A DNA stretch of 24,281 nt from a virus. The stretch spans positions 1 to 24,281 of the IMG/VR virus record IMGVR_UViG_3300025168_000649; one strand, written 5' to 3'. The notes under the pieces are model-generated. The model saw only the letters and a list, made by a program, of their open reading frames with translations. It made no database searches and was not told the DNA's origin. Position numbers and translations under genes: made by a program. This document shows positions 1 through 8,662 of this stretch, piece after piece; positions within the stretch are counted from its first letter, which is position 1; each line of letters starts with the position of its first letter.

Positions 1-2
1 CG

Positions 3-146
3 GCTGTTGAGCTGTTTACCGGCGATAAAGAGATTGAGTTCCGGGGCGGCTTTGAGGAAGACGATCAGATCGTTATCCAGCAAACCCAGCCCCTGCCACT
101 GACTGTCTTGGCAATTTATCCACGCATGAACACATTCGATAGTTGA
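3..146 (+). CDS. C-terminal end of a phage tail or head-tail completion protein (partial)
   Basis: An open frame enters from the left edge and stops at TGA 144-146, giving about 47 C-terminal residues that end PLPLTVLAIYPRMNTFDS. The run of alternating hydrophobics (QIVIQQTQPLPLTVLAIYP) looks like the last beta strands of a virion protein. Its position just before the internal virion proteins, 8 bases ahead of the next start, is where podoviruses carry tail tubular protein B or a P22-type stabilisation protein. That assignment is inferred from order and general resemblance, because no domain is visible in so short a piece. The start lies outside the window. Confidence 0.55.
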   Translation, partial: AVELFTGDKEIEFRGGFEEDDQIVIQQTQPLPLTVLAIYPRMNTFDS

Positions 147-154
147 GGTAAGTA

Positions 155-709
155 ATGAGCTTTTGGCAAATAGCATCCGCTGGTCTGAGCCTTTATCAAG
201 GCATGAAGCAAAAATCAGCTAACGATAAGGCATCTGCACTAGCGCTTCAAATCGGCGATGAAAACGCAAAGATTATTGAGCGCGGTACTGAGATTGCGGA
301 TCGTCAAATCGTAATCCTAAAACGCGCTTTAGATATTTCTAACGAGCGCAAAACAAAAGCATTTGGCGCATTTCAAGGCAAAGGCACCGCAATATATGGC
401 GGTGGCGGCATAGAGTTAAGCCGGGGTGCGCCTGTTAATGTTGCGCGAAGCTCAGCCGCTGAGTTTGAGTATGAGCTGGCAATTGATGCCTACAACACTG
501 AAATCGCAATTTTTGAGCAAGAAGACAAAAAAGTCGAGATCGGTATGCGCGCCAAAGTGAGCCGCATGGGTGGCCAAGCTACAGCATCAGCGTATCAGTC
601 AGCCGGTACGGCAGCGCTTTTAAGTGGTCTTGGAACCAGCCTTACAAAAGCTGAAGATTATGAAATGTTCTCAGGTGATTACTGGAACGATTTTGCCAAC
701 TCTTTTTAA
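155..709 (+). CDS. Putative internal virion protein (T7 gp14-like position), 184 aa
   Basis: The protein begins MSFWQIASAGLSLYQGMKQK, an amphipathic N-terminus, and continues as a long, probably helical stretch rich in Ala, Glu, Lys and Gln. A glycine-rich turn (AIYGGGGIELSRG) sits around residues 77-92 and a short aromatic tail ends the protein. Short, helical, weakly amphipathic proteins directly ahead of two or three very large helical ones are typical of the podoviral internal core, which is ejected with the DNA and helps form the channel across the envelope. A GAGG Shine-Dalgarno (SD) at about 145-148 supports the ATG at 155. No catalytic motif is seen. The role is inferred from gene order and composition. 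Confidence 0.6.
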   Translation: MSFWQIASAGLSLYQGMKQKSANDKASALALQIGDENAKIIERGTEIADRQIVILKRALDISNERKTKAFGAFQGKGTAIYGGGGIELSRGAPVNVARSSAAEFEYELAIDAYNTEIAIFEQEDKKVEIGMRAKVSRMGGQATASAYQSAGTAALLSGLGTSLTKAEDYEMFSGDYWNDFANSF

Positions 710-726
710 TCTAGCGGAGCCGCTTA

Positions 727-2436
727 ATGCCTAGAGTACCAGTTTACGAATCACAAGCAGCGCCAACATTAAGCACTGGCATGGTGAGCTATGACCGCGC
801 TCAAATGGATAGCCGCCCATTTATCCAAGCGGCACTTGCCGAAGGTGAGGCGGCGGCAAAAACAGCCCAAATGATTTCAGATTATGCTGATGGCCGGATC
901 AAAGCTGAAGGCACTCTATCGTCTGACAATGCATTGCTAGGCGCTGAAATGGCCATGCAGCAAGCATCATCCAACATGGTGAGATCCCCTGACCTTGGCG
1001 CTGTGTTTGGCGCTGATTTGACCAATGAATATTCATGGCAAGGCGCTGTTAATGAGATCCAAGCAGACGCACAAAGCTCCCTTAATCCTTATGCGCGCAA
1101 ACTGTTCAACGGCAAATTTCGTTCGTTAGCAACAAAATATGGCGCTAATCTGCGCGTGAAGATAGATGAGCGCGTTGACAAAAGCCTTGTGTCAAGCTGG
1201 CAAGTAAAGCTGACAGAATATAAATTAGGCTTTGGCAATATCAATAATGAAGAGCTGATGCCCAATTCCAAAGAGGCATTGCGCGCTTATAAAGAATACA
1301 CAACAAAAGTTGCAAATGAAGGGTTGGCGCTTGTAGCAAGCGGCAGAATGCTTGAAGAAACTTTGGTTTCAGAAATGCTCAAAGCAAATAAAGACATAGC
1401 TAAAAACGCTATAACAATGCTTTTTAATGAGCAAACAAACCCTGTTGAGGCTTATCAAGCTTTGACCAGCGGTGATGCAGAGGCGCTGAAGCAACTGGCC
1501 AGTGGAGAGAACAGCCACCCTAATGCTGAATATGCATTGCATATGCTAAAGCAAGCAATCCCGGACGCTAGTGAGCGCCAAAAGGTCATAGCAGATCTCA
1601 GGAAGCAAGCTTTTGAACAGTACGACACCAATGCAAAACTAAAAGAAGACGAAGCCAAAAAACTTAAAGAAACAAACACCAAGCTGCAAAACGAGTTCTT
1701 TGAACAAGGAACTAATAATACAAGGCGAGAAGAAATCAAAGAAAAATTAGAAAGCCAAGATTTTATCACGCCGAAAATGCAAAAGCTGATGAAAGATTTT
1801 TTAGCAGTTGGAGGTGTCGGGTTGTTTCGCCAGCCTGAGAGTGAAGGCGGTCTTGGTGATGATGAACAAACAGTCCAAGATATTGAAGCATTAGTTGGCA
1901 TTGGTAAACTGTCACTAGACGATCTAACCAGCGTGTCAAATATGCTAACGCAAGTAACATACAGATCATTTATGAATGATGTTGGTACAATCCGAAACAC
2001 ACAATGGACTGAAGCCGTTAAGGTTATCGAAAGTGAATTTAACTATGCTGAAGAGCGTGGCACAGACATTGAGGAATATGAGAACGCAGCAAAACTGTCA
2101 TTCCGAAGAGCAAAGCGCGCATGGATTAAATTTAAAAGATCCAATCAAGATGCTAGTCCAGAGCAGATAAAAACTGAGCTTAATCGTGTCATCGAAGAAG
2201 AATGGAAAAACTTGGATGTGGTATTAAAGGTTCAGCTTAGATCTGAAGTAGATGGGTTGAAAAATTTCACAGGCTTAATTGCAAAAATCCCAAAATTACA
2301 AAGTGGCGAATATGACTATAGCCAAGTCGTGCCAGTCATAAGGCAACACATAATGCAGAACCCCGGTAGCGCAAGCCAGTTAGCAACAAGAATTGATGAG
2401 CTTTTGTATTTACTTGATATGGTAGGGAGCCGCTAA
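727..2436 (+). CDS. Putative internal virion/ejection protein (T7 gp15-like position), 569 aa
   Basis: This is an almost entirely helical, highly charged protein with no signal peptide. Residues 285-345 are dense in Lys, Glu and Gln with heptad-like spacing (KLKEDEAKKLKETNTKL) and probably form a coiled coil. Length and position match the second core protein of T7-type podoviruses, which multimerises into the ejection tube. The SD GGAG at 716-719 is followed by CCGCTTA and the ATG at 727. Nearly the same initiation string (GGAGCCGCTAATG) precedes the next gene, so the two starts may share an origin or be tuned alike. The stop codon overlaps the next start by one base. No domain is certain. 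Confidence 0.6.
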   Translation: MPRVPVYESQAAPTLSTGMVSYDRAQMDSRPFIQAALAEGEAAAKTAQMISDYADGRIKAEGTLSSDNALLGAEMAMQQASSNMVRSPDLGAVFGADLTNEYSWQGAVNEIQADAQSSLNPYARKLFNGKFRSLATKYGANLRVKIDERVDKSLVSSWQVKLTEYKLGFGNINNEELMPNSKEALRAYKEYTTKVANEGLALVASGRMLEETLVSEMLKANKDIAKNAITMLFNEQTNPVEAYQALTSGDAEALKQLASGENSHPNAEYALHMLKQAIPDASERQKVIADLRKQAFEQYDTNAKLKEDEAKKLKETNTKLQNEFFEQGTNNTRREEIKEKLESQDFITPKMQKLMKDFLAVGGVGLFRQPESEGGLGDDEQTVQDIEALVGIGKLSLDDLTSVSNMLTQVTYRSFMNDVGTIRNTQWTEAVKVIESEFNYAEERGTDIEEYENAAKLSFRRAKRAWIKFKRSNQDASPEQIKTELNRVIEEEWKNLDVVLKVQLRSEVDGLKNFTGLIAKIPKLQSGEYDYSQVVPVIRQHIMQNPGSASQLATRIDELLYLLDMVGSR

Positions 2437-5282
2437 TGGATATGAACAATGTTCAAGGGTTCGCAACGCCATCTGATCAAGCTGTGACAAATACCGACAG
2501 CGGCATCCCTAGAATTGCAATTGACCCGGTAAGTGACACGACACCAATGCCTGACCTTAGTAGTCAATTCCAGATGACTGTTGAGGAAGCCAATGATGCT
2601 GATGCTGTTAATGAAAAGTACAGCATGGCAAACAGTCTACGCAACATTGGCATAGAGCCGTTTCCAGAGCTGGGCGCAGACGCTAGGGGTGTTACACTTG
2701 GTAACATGTCAGCCGGTTCCAGTAGTGGGTCTGTCGGAAATGACATGTCAAAGGGCATGTTTATTGGAGCTGACAAGGGCGCTAGTGAAATGCTTGATGC
2801 AGCGGCATTTATTGCTGGCGCGCCTGTTGAGCTGGCCAAAAATGTCATGAATTTTGGGCTAGAGGCTGTCGGCATGGAGTCGGTCAAGAATGCTTTTGGT
2901 GACATTGATTCGATGAAAGGCATGATGGACAGCTATAAAGGGTTTGTGAATGATGCAATCCCAATGCCTGACGCTATCGTTGATTGGGCAAGCCAGCCTT
3001 ATGACAACCAAGCGCTTGGTGAATTGACGGCCGCCATAACTCAGTTTGGCGTGGCTGGTTTCCCGGCTGCAAAGATGGTCAAAGCCATGACCACATATAA
3101 CCCGGTGGCGCGCGGTTTTATCTGGGGCGCTATAGCTGATTTTACATCCCTTAATCCAGATGACAAAACTATTGTAAATGCAATCACAGAATATCTTGAG
3201 CTGGCACCACCAGCCGAGCGTGACGCTGTATTGCAAGGTTTTATGTCTCAAATAGAAAAATATGATAGTGACAGCGAATTAGTAAAGCGCGCTAAAAACG
3301 CGCAAGATGGTATGTTTATTGGTGCCGTAGTTGAGGGCGCTATCAAGGCTGCCCGGCTGATACCATTTGGCCAGATCATCGATGGAACCAAGCGCGCCAT
3401 AGGCCGGGCTGGCACAGCGGCTGATGCCCGGATTGCTGAGCGCGCGGCTGACACTAGCGTAACGCTAACTGCCGGGGCTGACCCAATGCCAATGATTGAT
3501 GCTGCAATTTCATACGCTGGCAAACTTGCAAGCGGCGAAAAACCTATAATATCTGAAGGTGGGTTGCCAATTAACGCAGACAAGGCCGCTAACGAATTAA
3601 GATTGCACCAAGGCCGAATTGATGCCGTGAAAGAAAAAGGCAAGCCGTATCCCGGTGAGCCGAAAAACCAAAGGACAGTTATCAAAGCACCGGCTGGGTC
3701 TGGTTTGCCTGATATAACCGTTGGAGATATTAAGCCAGAGGATTGGCAATCGCGCATCGAAGCTACAATGTCTCCAGATGAAATCATTGAAACATCACAA
3801 TGGTACAAAAAAGTTTTTGGTGAATTTCAAAAGCAAGCTAATGGTGACCCCAAAGAGATTGCGCGGCTTACTGATGCTTGGTTTGCCGGGCAGCAAAATT
3901 CTAGCCCAAGCCAAACTTTAAATGATGTGCTATTTGTTTATGAGCAAGTCAAAGCTGGTGTGCCAAAAGATCAGCTAAAAGGTAAAGGTCTGCCATCAGC
4001 AAACAAAATTGTTATTGATATCCTTACACAGTCAGAAATTACTGGCGGTGCCGGACAGAAAATATCTGATTTTCTTGACAGCGGTTATGGAAAGAATGTT
4101 CGCTCATTTATGAACAATGACCCGGCTGGCGGCGCGCCATTCGTTGTGGATGTTCACACAGCGCGAGACATGGGGCTTGTTGACGAAACATATGTAAACC
4201 ACATGAAGCGGCTTGGTTATGATGTGCCAGATGACATCGTCATCGATTTTGGTGGCGGCGGCATCAAAGGGGCAATGTACGAAAACCGGGCATTGTTTGG
4301 CGCCCAGTTAACAGATCATCTCAATTCAATTAATTGGATGGGCAAATCTGATTGGGAAGCGGCTGAAGTCCAAGCTATTGGCTGGATGCAATTGTCTGGC
4401 ATGTATGGCACACCGAATGTTGGTGGTGATGTTGTTGACGCTTTTGCTAAAAACACGCGCCGCATTTCTATGGAAGTTGATCCGGGCGAAGGTTCTCCAT
4501 GGGCAACAAAATTTGGTGATGATTACGCAAATTTAGATGACGCAGCTAAAATTAGTATAAATGACCAAGTAACGGCAAAAGCAATAGAGGTTGTTAACAA
4601 GCGCGAAGGTGTAAATCTTGGCGGGGTTGTGCATGGCACTGGCGGTTGGGAGCTGTTCCAAAACCCATCAACTGTGCAGCAAGCAATTGCGTCTAAAGAT
4701 ACGGCAGTGAGAGCGGCGGCTAGGTTAGGGCTGCTTCTAAACCAAACAGAGGTTTGGGTTAATGCACCAAAAAGCATTACAAAAAATCCAAAACATTTTG
4801 CAGTTGATATTATTGAGGATGGCAGCGAATCGTTGCGCGATAGTGAAAAGTTGAAAAGCTTGTTTGAGGCACTTGTTGAAGCAGAGCCAAATGGGCTGTT
4901 TCGTGGGTATCAGCCAATCATAGTTGATGGCAAGCCCGGTATAAAAATTATTATTGATGATGCTGCTATAAAGCAATCTCCTCTAAGTAAAGCGCAAGCT
5001 CAAGATTATATTTTGGATTTTGCAAACAAAAGACTTAGTGAAATTACAGATAAACTTGAAATAAATGCAGAAGTCGATATTATGGAAACCGAACTGACTA
5101 AGCTCAGAAATGATTGGACAAAGGATAAAGACGGTGGCGGTTACAAAAGTTACCTTGGTGGACAGCCCGGAAAAGATGCGATCTCAGGGCAGTCCGATAT
5201 CGATATTGACAGGGGCGAACTTGAGAACCTCTTTGGGGAACTCATCTCAAACGCCAAAAGCGGATCAGCCGAAACAAACTGA
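2436..5282 (+). CDS. Large putative internal virion protein, 948 aa
   Basis: Start ATG 2436 overlaps the upstream stop (TAATG), and SD GGGAG lies just before it. The protein is large and mostly helical, with Gly/Ala-rich hydrophobic stretches near residues 100-150 and 200-240 that could contact membrane, and a long soluble C-terminal half. The region around residues 535-650 contains KISDFLDSGYG and VVDVHTARDMG, followed by alternating aromatic and polar residues. It looks like a folded domain that I cannot name. I see no lytic transglycosylase motif of the kind found at the T7 gp16 N-terminus. It is the last gene before an internal terminator (5348-5370). The virion-core role is inferred from neighbours and size. 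Confidence 0.55.
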   Translation: MDMNNVQGFATPSDQAVTNTDSGIPRIAIDPVSDTTPMPDLSSQFQMTVEEANDADAVNEKYSMANSLRNIGIEPFPELGADARGVTLGNMSAGSSSGSVGNDMSKGMFIGADKGASEMLDAAAFIAGAPVELAKNVMNFGLEAVGMESVKNAFGDIDSMKGMMDSYKGFVNDAIPMPDAIVDWASQPYDNQALGELTAAITQFGVAGFPAAKMVKAMTTYNPVARGFIWGAIADFTSLNPDDKTIVNAITEYLELAPPAERDAVLQGFMSQIEKYDSDSELVKRAKNAQDGMFIGAVVEGAIKAARLIPFGQIIDGTKRAIGRAGTAADARIAERAADTSVTLTAGADPMPMIDAAISYAGKLASGEKPIISEGGLPINADKAANELRLHQGRIDAVKEKGKPYPGEPKNQRTVIKAPAGSGLPDITVGDIKPEDWQSRIEATMSPDEIIETSQWYKKVFGEFQKQANGDPKEIARLTDAWFAGQQNSSPSQTLNDVLFVYEQVKAGVPKDQLKGKGLPSANKIVIDILTQSEITGGAGQKISDFLDSGYGKNVRSFMNNDPAGGAPFVVDVHTARDMGLVDETYVNHMKRLGYDVPDDIVIDFGGGGIKGAMYENRALFGAQLTDHLNSINWMGKSDWEAAEVQAIGWMQLSGMYGTPNVGGDVVDAFAKNTRRISMEVDPGEGSPWATKFGDDYANLDDAAKISINDQVTAKAIEVVNKREGVNLGGVVHGTGGWELFQNPSTVQQAIASKDTAVRAAARLGLLLNQTEVWVNAPKSITKNPKHFAVDIIEDGSESLRDSEKLKSLFEALVEAEPNGLFRGYQPIIVDGKPGIKIIIDDAAIKQSPLSKAQAQDYILDFANKRLSEITDKLEINAEVDIMETELTKLRNDWTKDKDGGGYKSYLGGQPGKDAISGQSDIDIDRGELENLFGELISNAKSGSAETN

Positions 5283-5347
5283 GGCTGACACTAAAGCATA
5301 ATAAAGCTTCACGAATGCATTCAAATCGTGTAGGGTTTTTCTAACAT

Positions 5348-5370
5348 GGGCGCTTCAGCGCCCTTTTTTT
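5348..5370 (+). terminator. Intrinsic terminator inside the late gene cluster
   Basis: GGGCGC (5348-5353), loop TTCA, GCGCCC (5358-5363), then seven T (5364-5370): a perfect six-base-pair GC stem with a U-tract. It lies only 13 bases before the ATG of the next large virion gene, so that gene depends on read-through, antitermination or a promoter that I cannot see. Confidence 0.8.
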
Positions 5371-5383
5371 ATGGGTACAATTC

Positions 5384-8300
5384 ATGTCAATTCAGATGCC
5401 ACCATCTGAGCAAGAGCAACGCGCTCAGCTCAACAGCAACGCTATGGCGAATGTTGCACAAGGTGGTGTTACCGAATTTGCGTCTGATCCCGGCATACAA
5501 GTGGCTGGCAAATTTGATATTGTTGCAAATCTGTTTCAGTTATTCAAAGGCGTTGGCAAAAACGAGCCAGTAGGGCCGCCGACAGTAACTGGAGAAAAGC
5601 CGGTAGCCAAAAAAGGCATCGATGTGAAACCGCGCGTTCCGGCTGAAGGTAACCTTGGGCCGGATGAGCTGGCCTATCGTGATACGCAATCTTTATCTGC
5701 CGCTAAAACATTGTCAGATGATGGCCAAGCTAAATTTAAAGAACAAGGCAACCAAGCAACAGATCTTAGCCCATCAGGCCAAAGACTAGCACAAGCGTTA
5801 TCAGAAGCTGATGATGCGGTAGAGCTGACACCTGACCAGCAATTGCGCGCAACAATTACTGATAGTCAAAGAGGCGTTACGGCTGACAACCAAGGTTTTA
5901 ACCTCACAGAAGATTCGGCTGGCGTTGCAAGCCAAAGTCAGGCTGATGAGGTCATTGAGGCTGCTACGATTGAAGAAGGCTATTTGCGAAGCATCAAAGA
6001 TGGCGCGCCATTTAACTGGGATAAAATCAAACAGCCTGACGATGTAAAGGCTTTGATCCAAGCTGTGTCAGATAGCTTGCCAGATCAGCAACAAGCTGCG
6101 ACTAGGGGCGTTATATCTAATGCAGACACTGTCGAAGCTGCAACAAGTCAATTAGCAGACAGTCTTGGGCTGACAAGAAGTGTATTGAAAAGAAAGCGTG
6201 GTACTGCTTTTGCCAATGCGGCTGAAGCAACAGCGGCCAGAATGCTGTTGTCAGACAGCGCAAAAAAGCTGGCAGATCTTGCCAAGCAAGTAAAAGAGGG
6301 TGGCGGCGATGCTGTCATGCTGCAATTCAGACGGCAGCTTGCAATTCACAACGGCATTCAATTGCAGATTAAGGGGGCGCAAACTGAGGCAGCTAGATTG
6401 CTGCAATCTTTTAATATCCCGGTTACTGAAGGCATGGCCCCGGATGCCGTTGCCTTAATGAACATGGATGTTATAGAGGCATCTGGCGGTGCTAAAAGTT
6501 TAATGATGGCCGCTGATGGCCTGTTAAAAGCTGCCGCAAATGGTGAGGGTGCGTTTAATCAGGCGGCTGAAAAAGGCATTATGTCTCGCTTTCGGCAAGG
6601 CGCTGAGCATCTTTATATCAATGGATTATTGTCTGGCCCAAAAACGCAGTTCAAAAACATTGGCGGCAATCTGTTGTTTATGATTATGCAAGTGCCAGAA
6701 GAGTTTATTGCTGGTGCCATAGGGGCAACAGAAAGAGGCATTCGCCGGGCGGTTGGCTCTGAAATTGATTACACGCAACAACGCTATATGTCTGATGTTC
6801 TTGCTAGATGGACTGGGTATTACAAGTCTTTTGGTGATGCAATGTCAGCGGCAGCAATGGCAGTCAAGACAAATCAGCCCGGCGATGCTGTAAGCAAAGT
6901 TGAAATGAACAATTATCGTTCTGCATCTATAGGCGATACCCCTGTTGCTAGAGCTTTAGATTATTTTTACAAAGGCACAAGTCTACCCACACGATTGCTT
7001 CTTGGCGGCGATGATTTTTTCAAAGTATTGTCACAAAACGGCGAGTTATACGCCAAGGCCAACCGCCAGTACAAAGCAGCATTAGCTAGTGGCATGAACC
7101 AAAAGCAAGCGCAAGACGAAGCTTCTATGGTATTGCTCAGCCCACGACAGTTTGCTGATGAGTTGGATGTTAAGGGGCGTTACGACACCCTGATGACTGA
7201 TCTAGGTCAGTTTGGAAAATCAGCGTCAGCTTTGCAAAACACTTGGTTTGGCCGCTACATACTGCCTTTTGCAACAGCGCCGACAAACGATATTTTAAGA
7301 ACACTAGAGCGCACACCTATTGGTCTAGCGCATCCAGAAATATACGGCAAAGATGCTGGCAAACGCCAGATCAAGTTAGCGCGCTTAGCAAGTGGCGGCA
7401 TGATTATGTCAATGACCGCGATGTACGCTGGTCAGGGCAAAATTACTGGTGCTACGCCAAAAGACAAAAAGACACGCGAAAAACTACCACCGGGATGGCA
7501 GCCTTATTCGTTTGTGTTCCGGGGTGACGATTTCCCTGTCGATGCAGATGGTGAGCCATTGCCGTTGTTCAATTCATTTGGCGCGCCTAACGGCCCTTTG
7601 AAATACATATCTTATAGTGGCATGGGGCCACTAGCCAGCACGATTGGCATTGCTGCCGGTGCTATGCAGAAAATGTCTTTGGCAAGAACGGCAGACGAAA
7701 GGCAGTCTGTTGCGGCCGCAGCGGTTTTTGCAGTAAGTGATTATTTTAGAGAACTACCAATGTTGCAGGGCGTTGCCCAAGTTCTAACGGCGCTGGAGCG
7801 AGGCGATCCTGATTTTATTACCAGAGGCCCATTGGGTTCTATGAACCTAGTGCCGGGTGTGCCAAATCCTTTTTCTGCCTTAACGCGCACAGTCGAGCGA
7901 ATTGGTGACAACACAATTACTAAGACCGGCGCTAATTACGACATTTACACACGCGATGATGTAATTAGCATGAGTGATGCCGGTGATCTAAAACTCGGCG
8001 CGGATGGCAACTATGATTTTCGCTGGGTTGGAATGCCTAAAGGTGAAGCTGGTGAACAAATGTTCAAAGCTGTCCATGATGGCTATTTGAATATGGTGGC
8101 CACCAATGTGTTTGCAGATAACCAATACGCTGAGATCCCGCGCTATGACAGTCTTGGCCGGTTAGTGACAGATGGGCCGTCATACGAAGAGGCACCATAC
8201 ACACGGCTTTACAATGCTTTCAGCCCTATGGTCATTGGCGCATCTGATGACCAGCCAGCCTATGTGGATGAGCTTGTGCGGTTAGATTGGCCGGTGCCAA

Positions 8301-8662
8301 TGCAGCCAGCAAACAGGGTGGTCAAAGGTATTAAGCTCACTGAAATGCAGCTCAGCAATTTGGTTTGGATTGCTAAAGGAAGCCCGGATCAGGTGCCAGC
8401 TAACATGGCTGAGATTGGCATTGTGCCAATACAAGTTCGCGTCAATCGCAGATACAGCTCATTTAAAGATGGGCTGGAAGCATTGATGAATGGCAGAGAA
8501 TATCGGCGCTCAACAGACAAAGAGAAGAAGTCCTTAATTACATCACTTAACGATTCATTTATGGATGCCGCATTTCAAGTTCTGTCTGACATGCCGGGCA
8601 ACGAGCGAATAGGGGAAGCCGCCAGAGACATTGAATCTCTCAAAAAGGATGAGTTACTATGA
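5384..8662 (+). CDS. Large putative ejection protein (T7 gp16-like position), 1092 aa
   Basis: This is the largest gene in the window. The first 200 residues are polar and low in complexity. The middle has hydrophobic helices, for example NLLFMIMQVPEEFIAGAIGA near residues 428-447. The stretch DDFFKVLSQNGELYAKA near 543-559 resembles helical segments in large phage ejection and polyvalent-type proteins. This is consistent with a membrane-inserting internal virion protein that enters the cell with the DNA. No peptidoglycan-cleaving motif was recognised. The ATG at 5384 has no good SD and follows a terminator T-tract by 13 bases; ATG 5396 is a weaker alternative. The TGA overlaps the tail fibre ATG (ATGA). 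Confidence 0.6.
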   Translation: MSIQMPPSEQEQRAQLNSNAMANVAQGGVTEFASDPGIQVAGKFDIVANLFQLFKGVGKNEPVGPPTVTGEKPVAKKGIDVKPRVPAEGNLGPDELAYRDTQSLSAAKTLSDDGQAKFKEQGNQATDLSPSGQRLAQALSEADDAVELTPDQQLRATITDSQRGVTADNQGFNLTEDSAGVASQSQADEVIEAATIEEGYLRSIKDGAPFNWDKIKQPDDVKALIQAVSDSLPDQQQAATRGVISNADTVEAATSQLADSLGLTRSVLKRKRGTAFANAAEATAARMLLSDSAKKLADLAKQVKEGGGDAVMLQFRRQLAIHNGIQLQIKGAQTEAARLLQSFNIPVTEGMAPDAVALMNMDVIEASGGAKSLMMAADGLLKAAANGEGAFNQAAEKGIMSRFRQGAEHLYINGLLSGPKTQFKNIGGNLLFMIMQVPEEFIAGAIGATERGIRRAVGSEIDYTQQRYMSDVLARWTGYYKSFGDAMSAAAMAVKTNQPGDAVSKVEMNNYRSASIGDTPVARALDYFYKGTSLPTRLLLGGDDFFKVLSQNGELYAKANRQYKAALASGMNQKQAQDEASMVLLSPRQFADELDVKGRYDTLMTDLGQFGKSASALQNTWFGRYILPFATAPTNDILRTLERTPIGLAHPEIYGKDAGKRQIKLARLASGGMIMSMTAMYAGQGKITGATPKDKKTREKLPPGWQPYSFVFRGDDFPVDADGEPLPLFNSFGAPNGPLKYISYSGMGPLASTIGIAAGAMQKMSLARTADERQSVAAAAVFAVSDYFRELPMLQGVAQVLTALERGDPDFITRGPLGSMNLVPGVPNPFSALTRTVERIGDNTITKTGANYDIYTRDDVISMSDAGDLKLGADGNYDFRWVGMPKGEAGEQMFKAVHDGYLNMVATNVFADNQYAEIPRYDSLGRLVTDGPSYEEAPYTRLYNAFSPMVIGASDDQPAYVDELVRLDWPVPMQPANRVVKGIKLTEMQLSNLVWIAKGSPDQVPANMAEIGIVPIQVRVNRRYSSFKDGLEALMNGREYRRSTDKEKKSLITSLNDSFMDAAFQVLSDMPGNERIGEAARDIESLKKDELL

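Noticed and set aside
1455-2000. 181-aa minus-strand open frame opposite the second virion protein
   Set aside because: Ser/Leu/Phe-rich composition typical of an antisense shadow, no SD, and the plus-strand gene is continuous and plausible.
3248-3808. 186-aa minus-strand open frame opposite the 948-aa gene
   Set aside because: Again Ser/Ala/Ile-rich antisense shadow with no motif; the plus-strand frame is intact.
5310-5330. CACGA/TCGTG inverted repeat with an inner GAATGCATTC palindrome before the internal terminator
   Set aside because: Five-base stem with an 11-base loop is too weak to call a second terminator; could be a binding site but nothing supports it.
5346-5573. 75-aa plus-strand open frame beginning in the terminator
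   Set aside because: Its start lies in the hairpin and it is out of frame with the well-supported 1092-aa gene.
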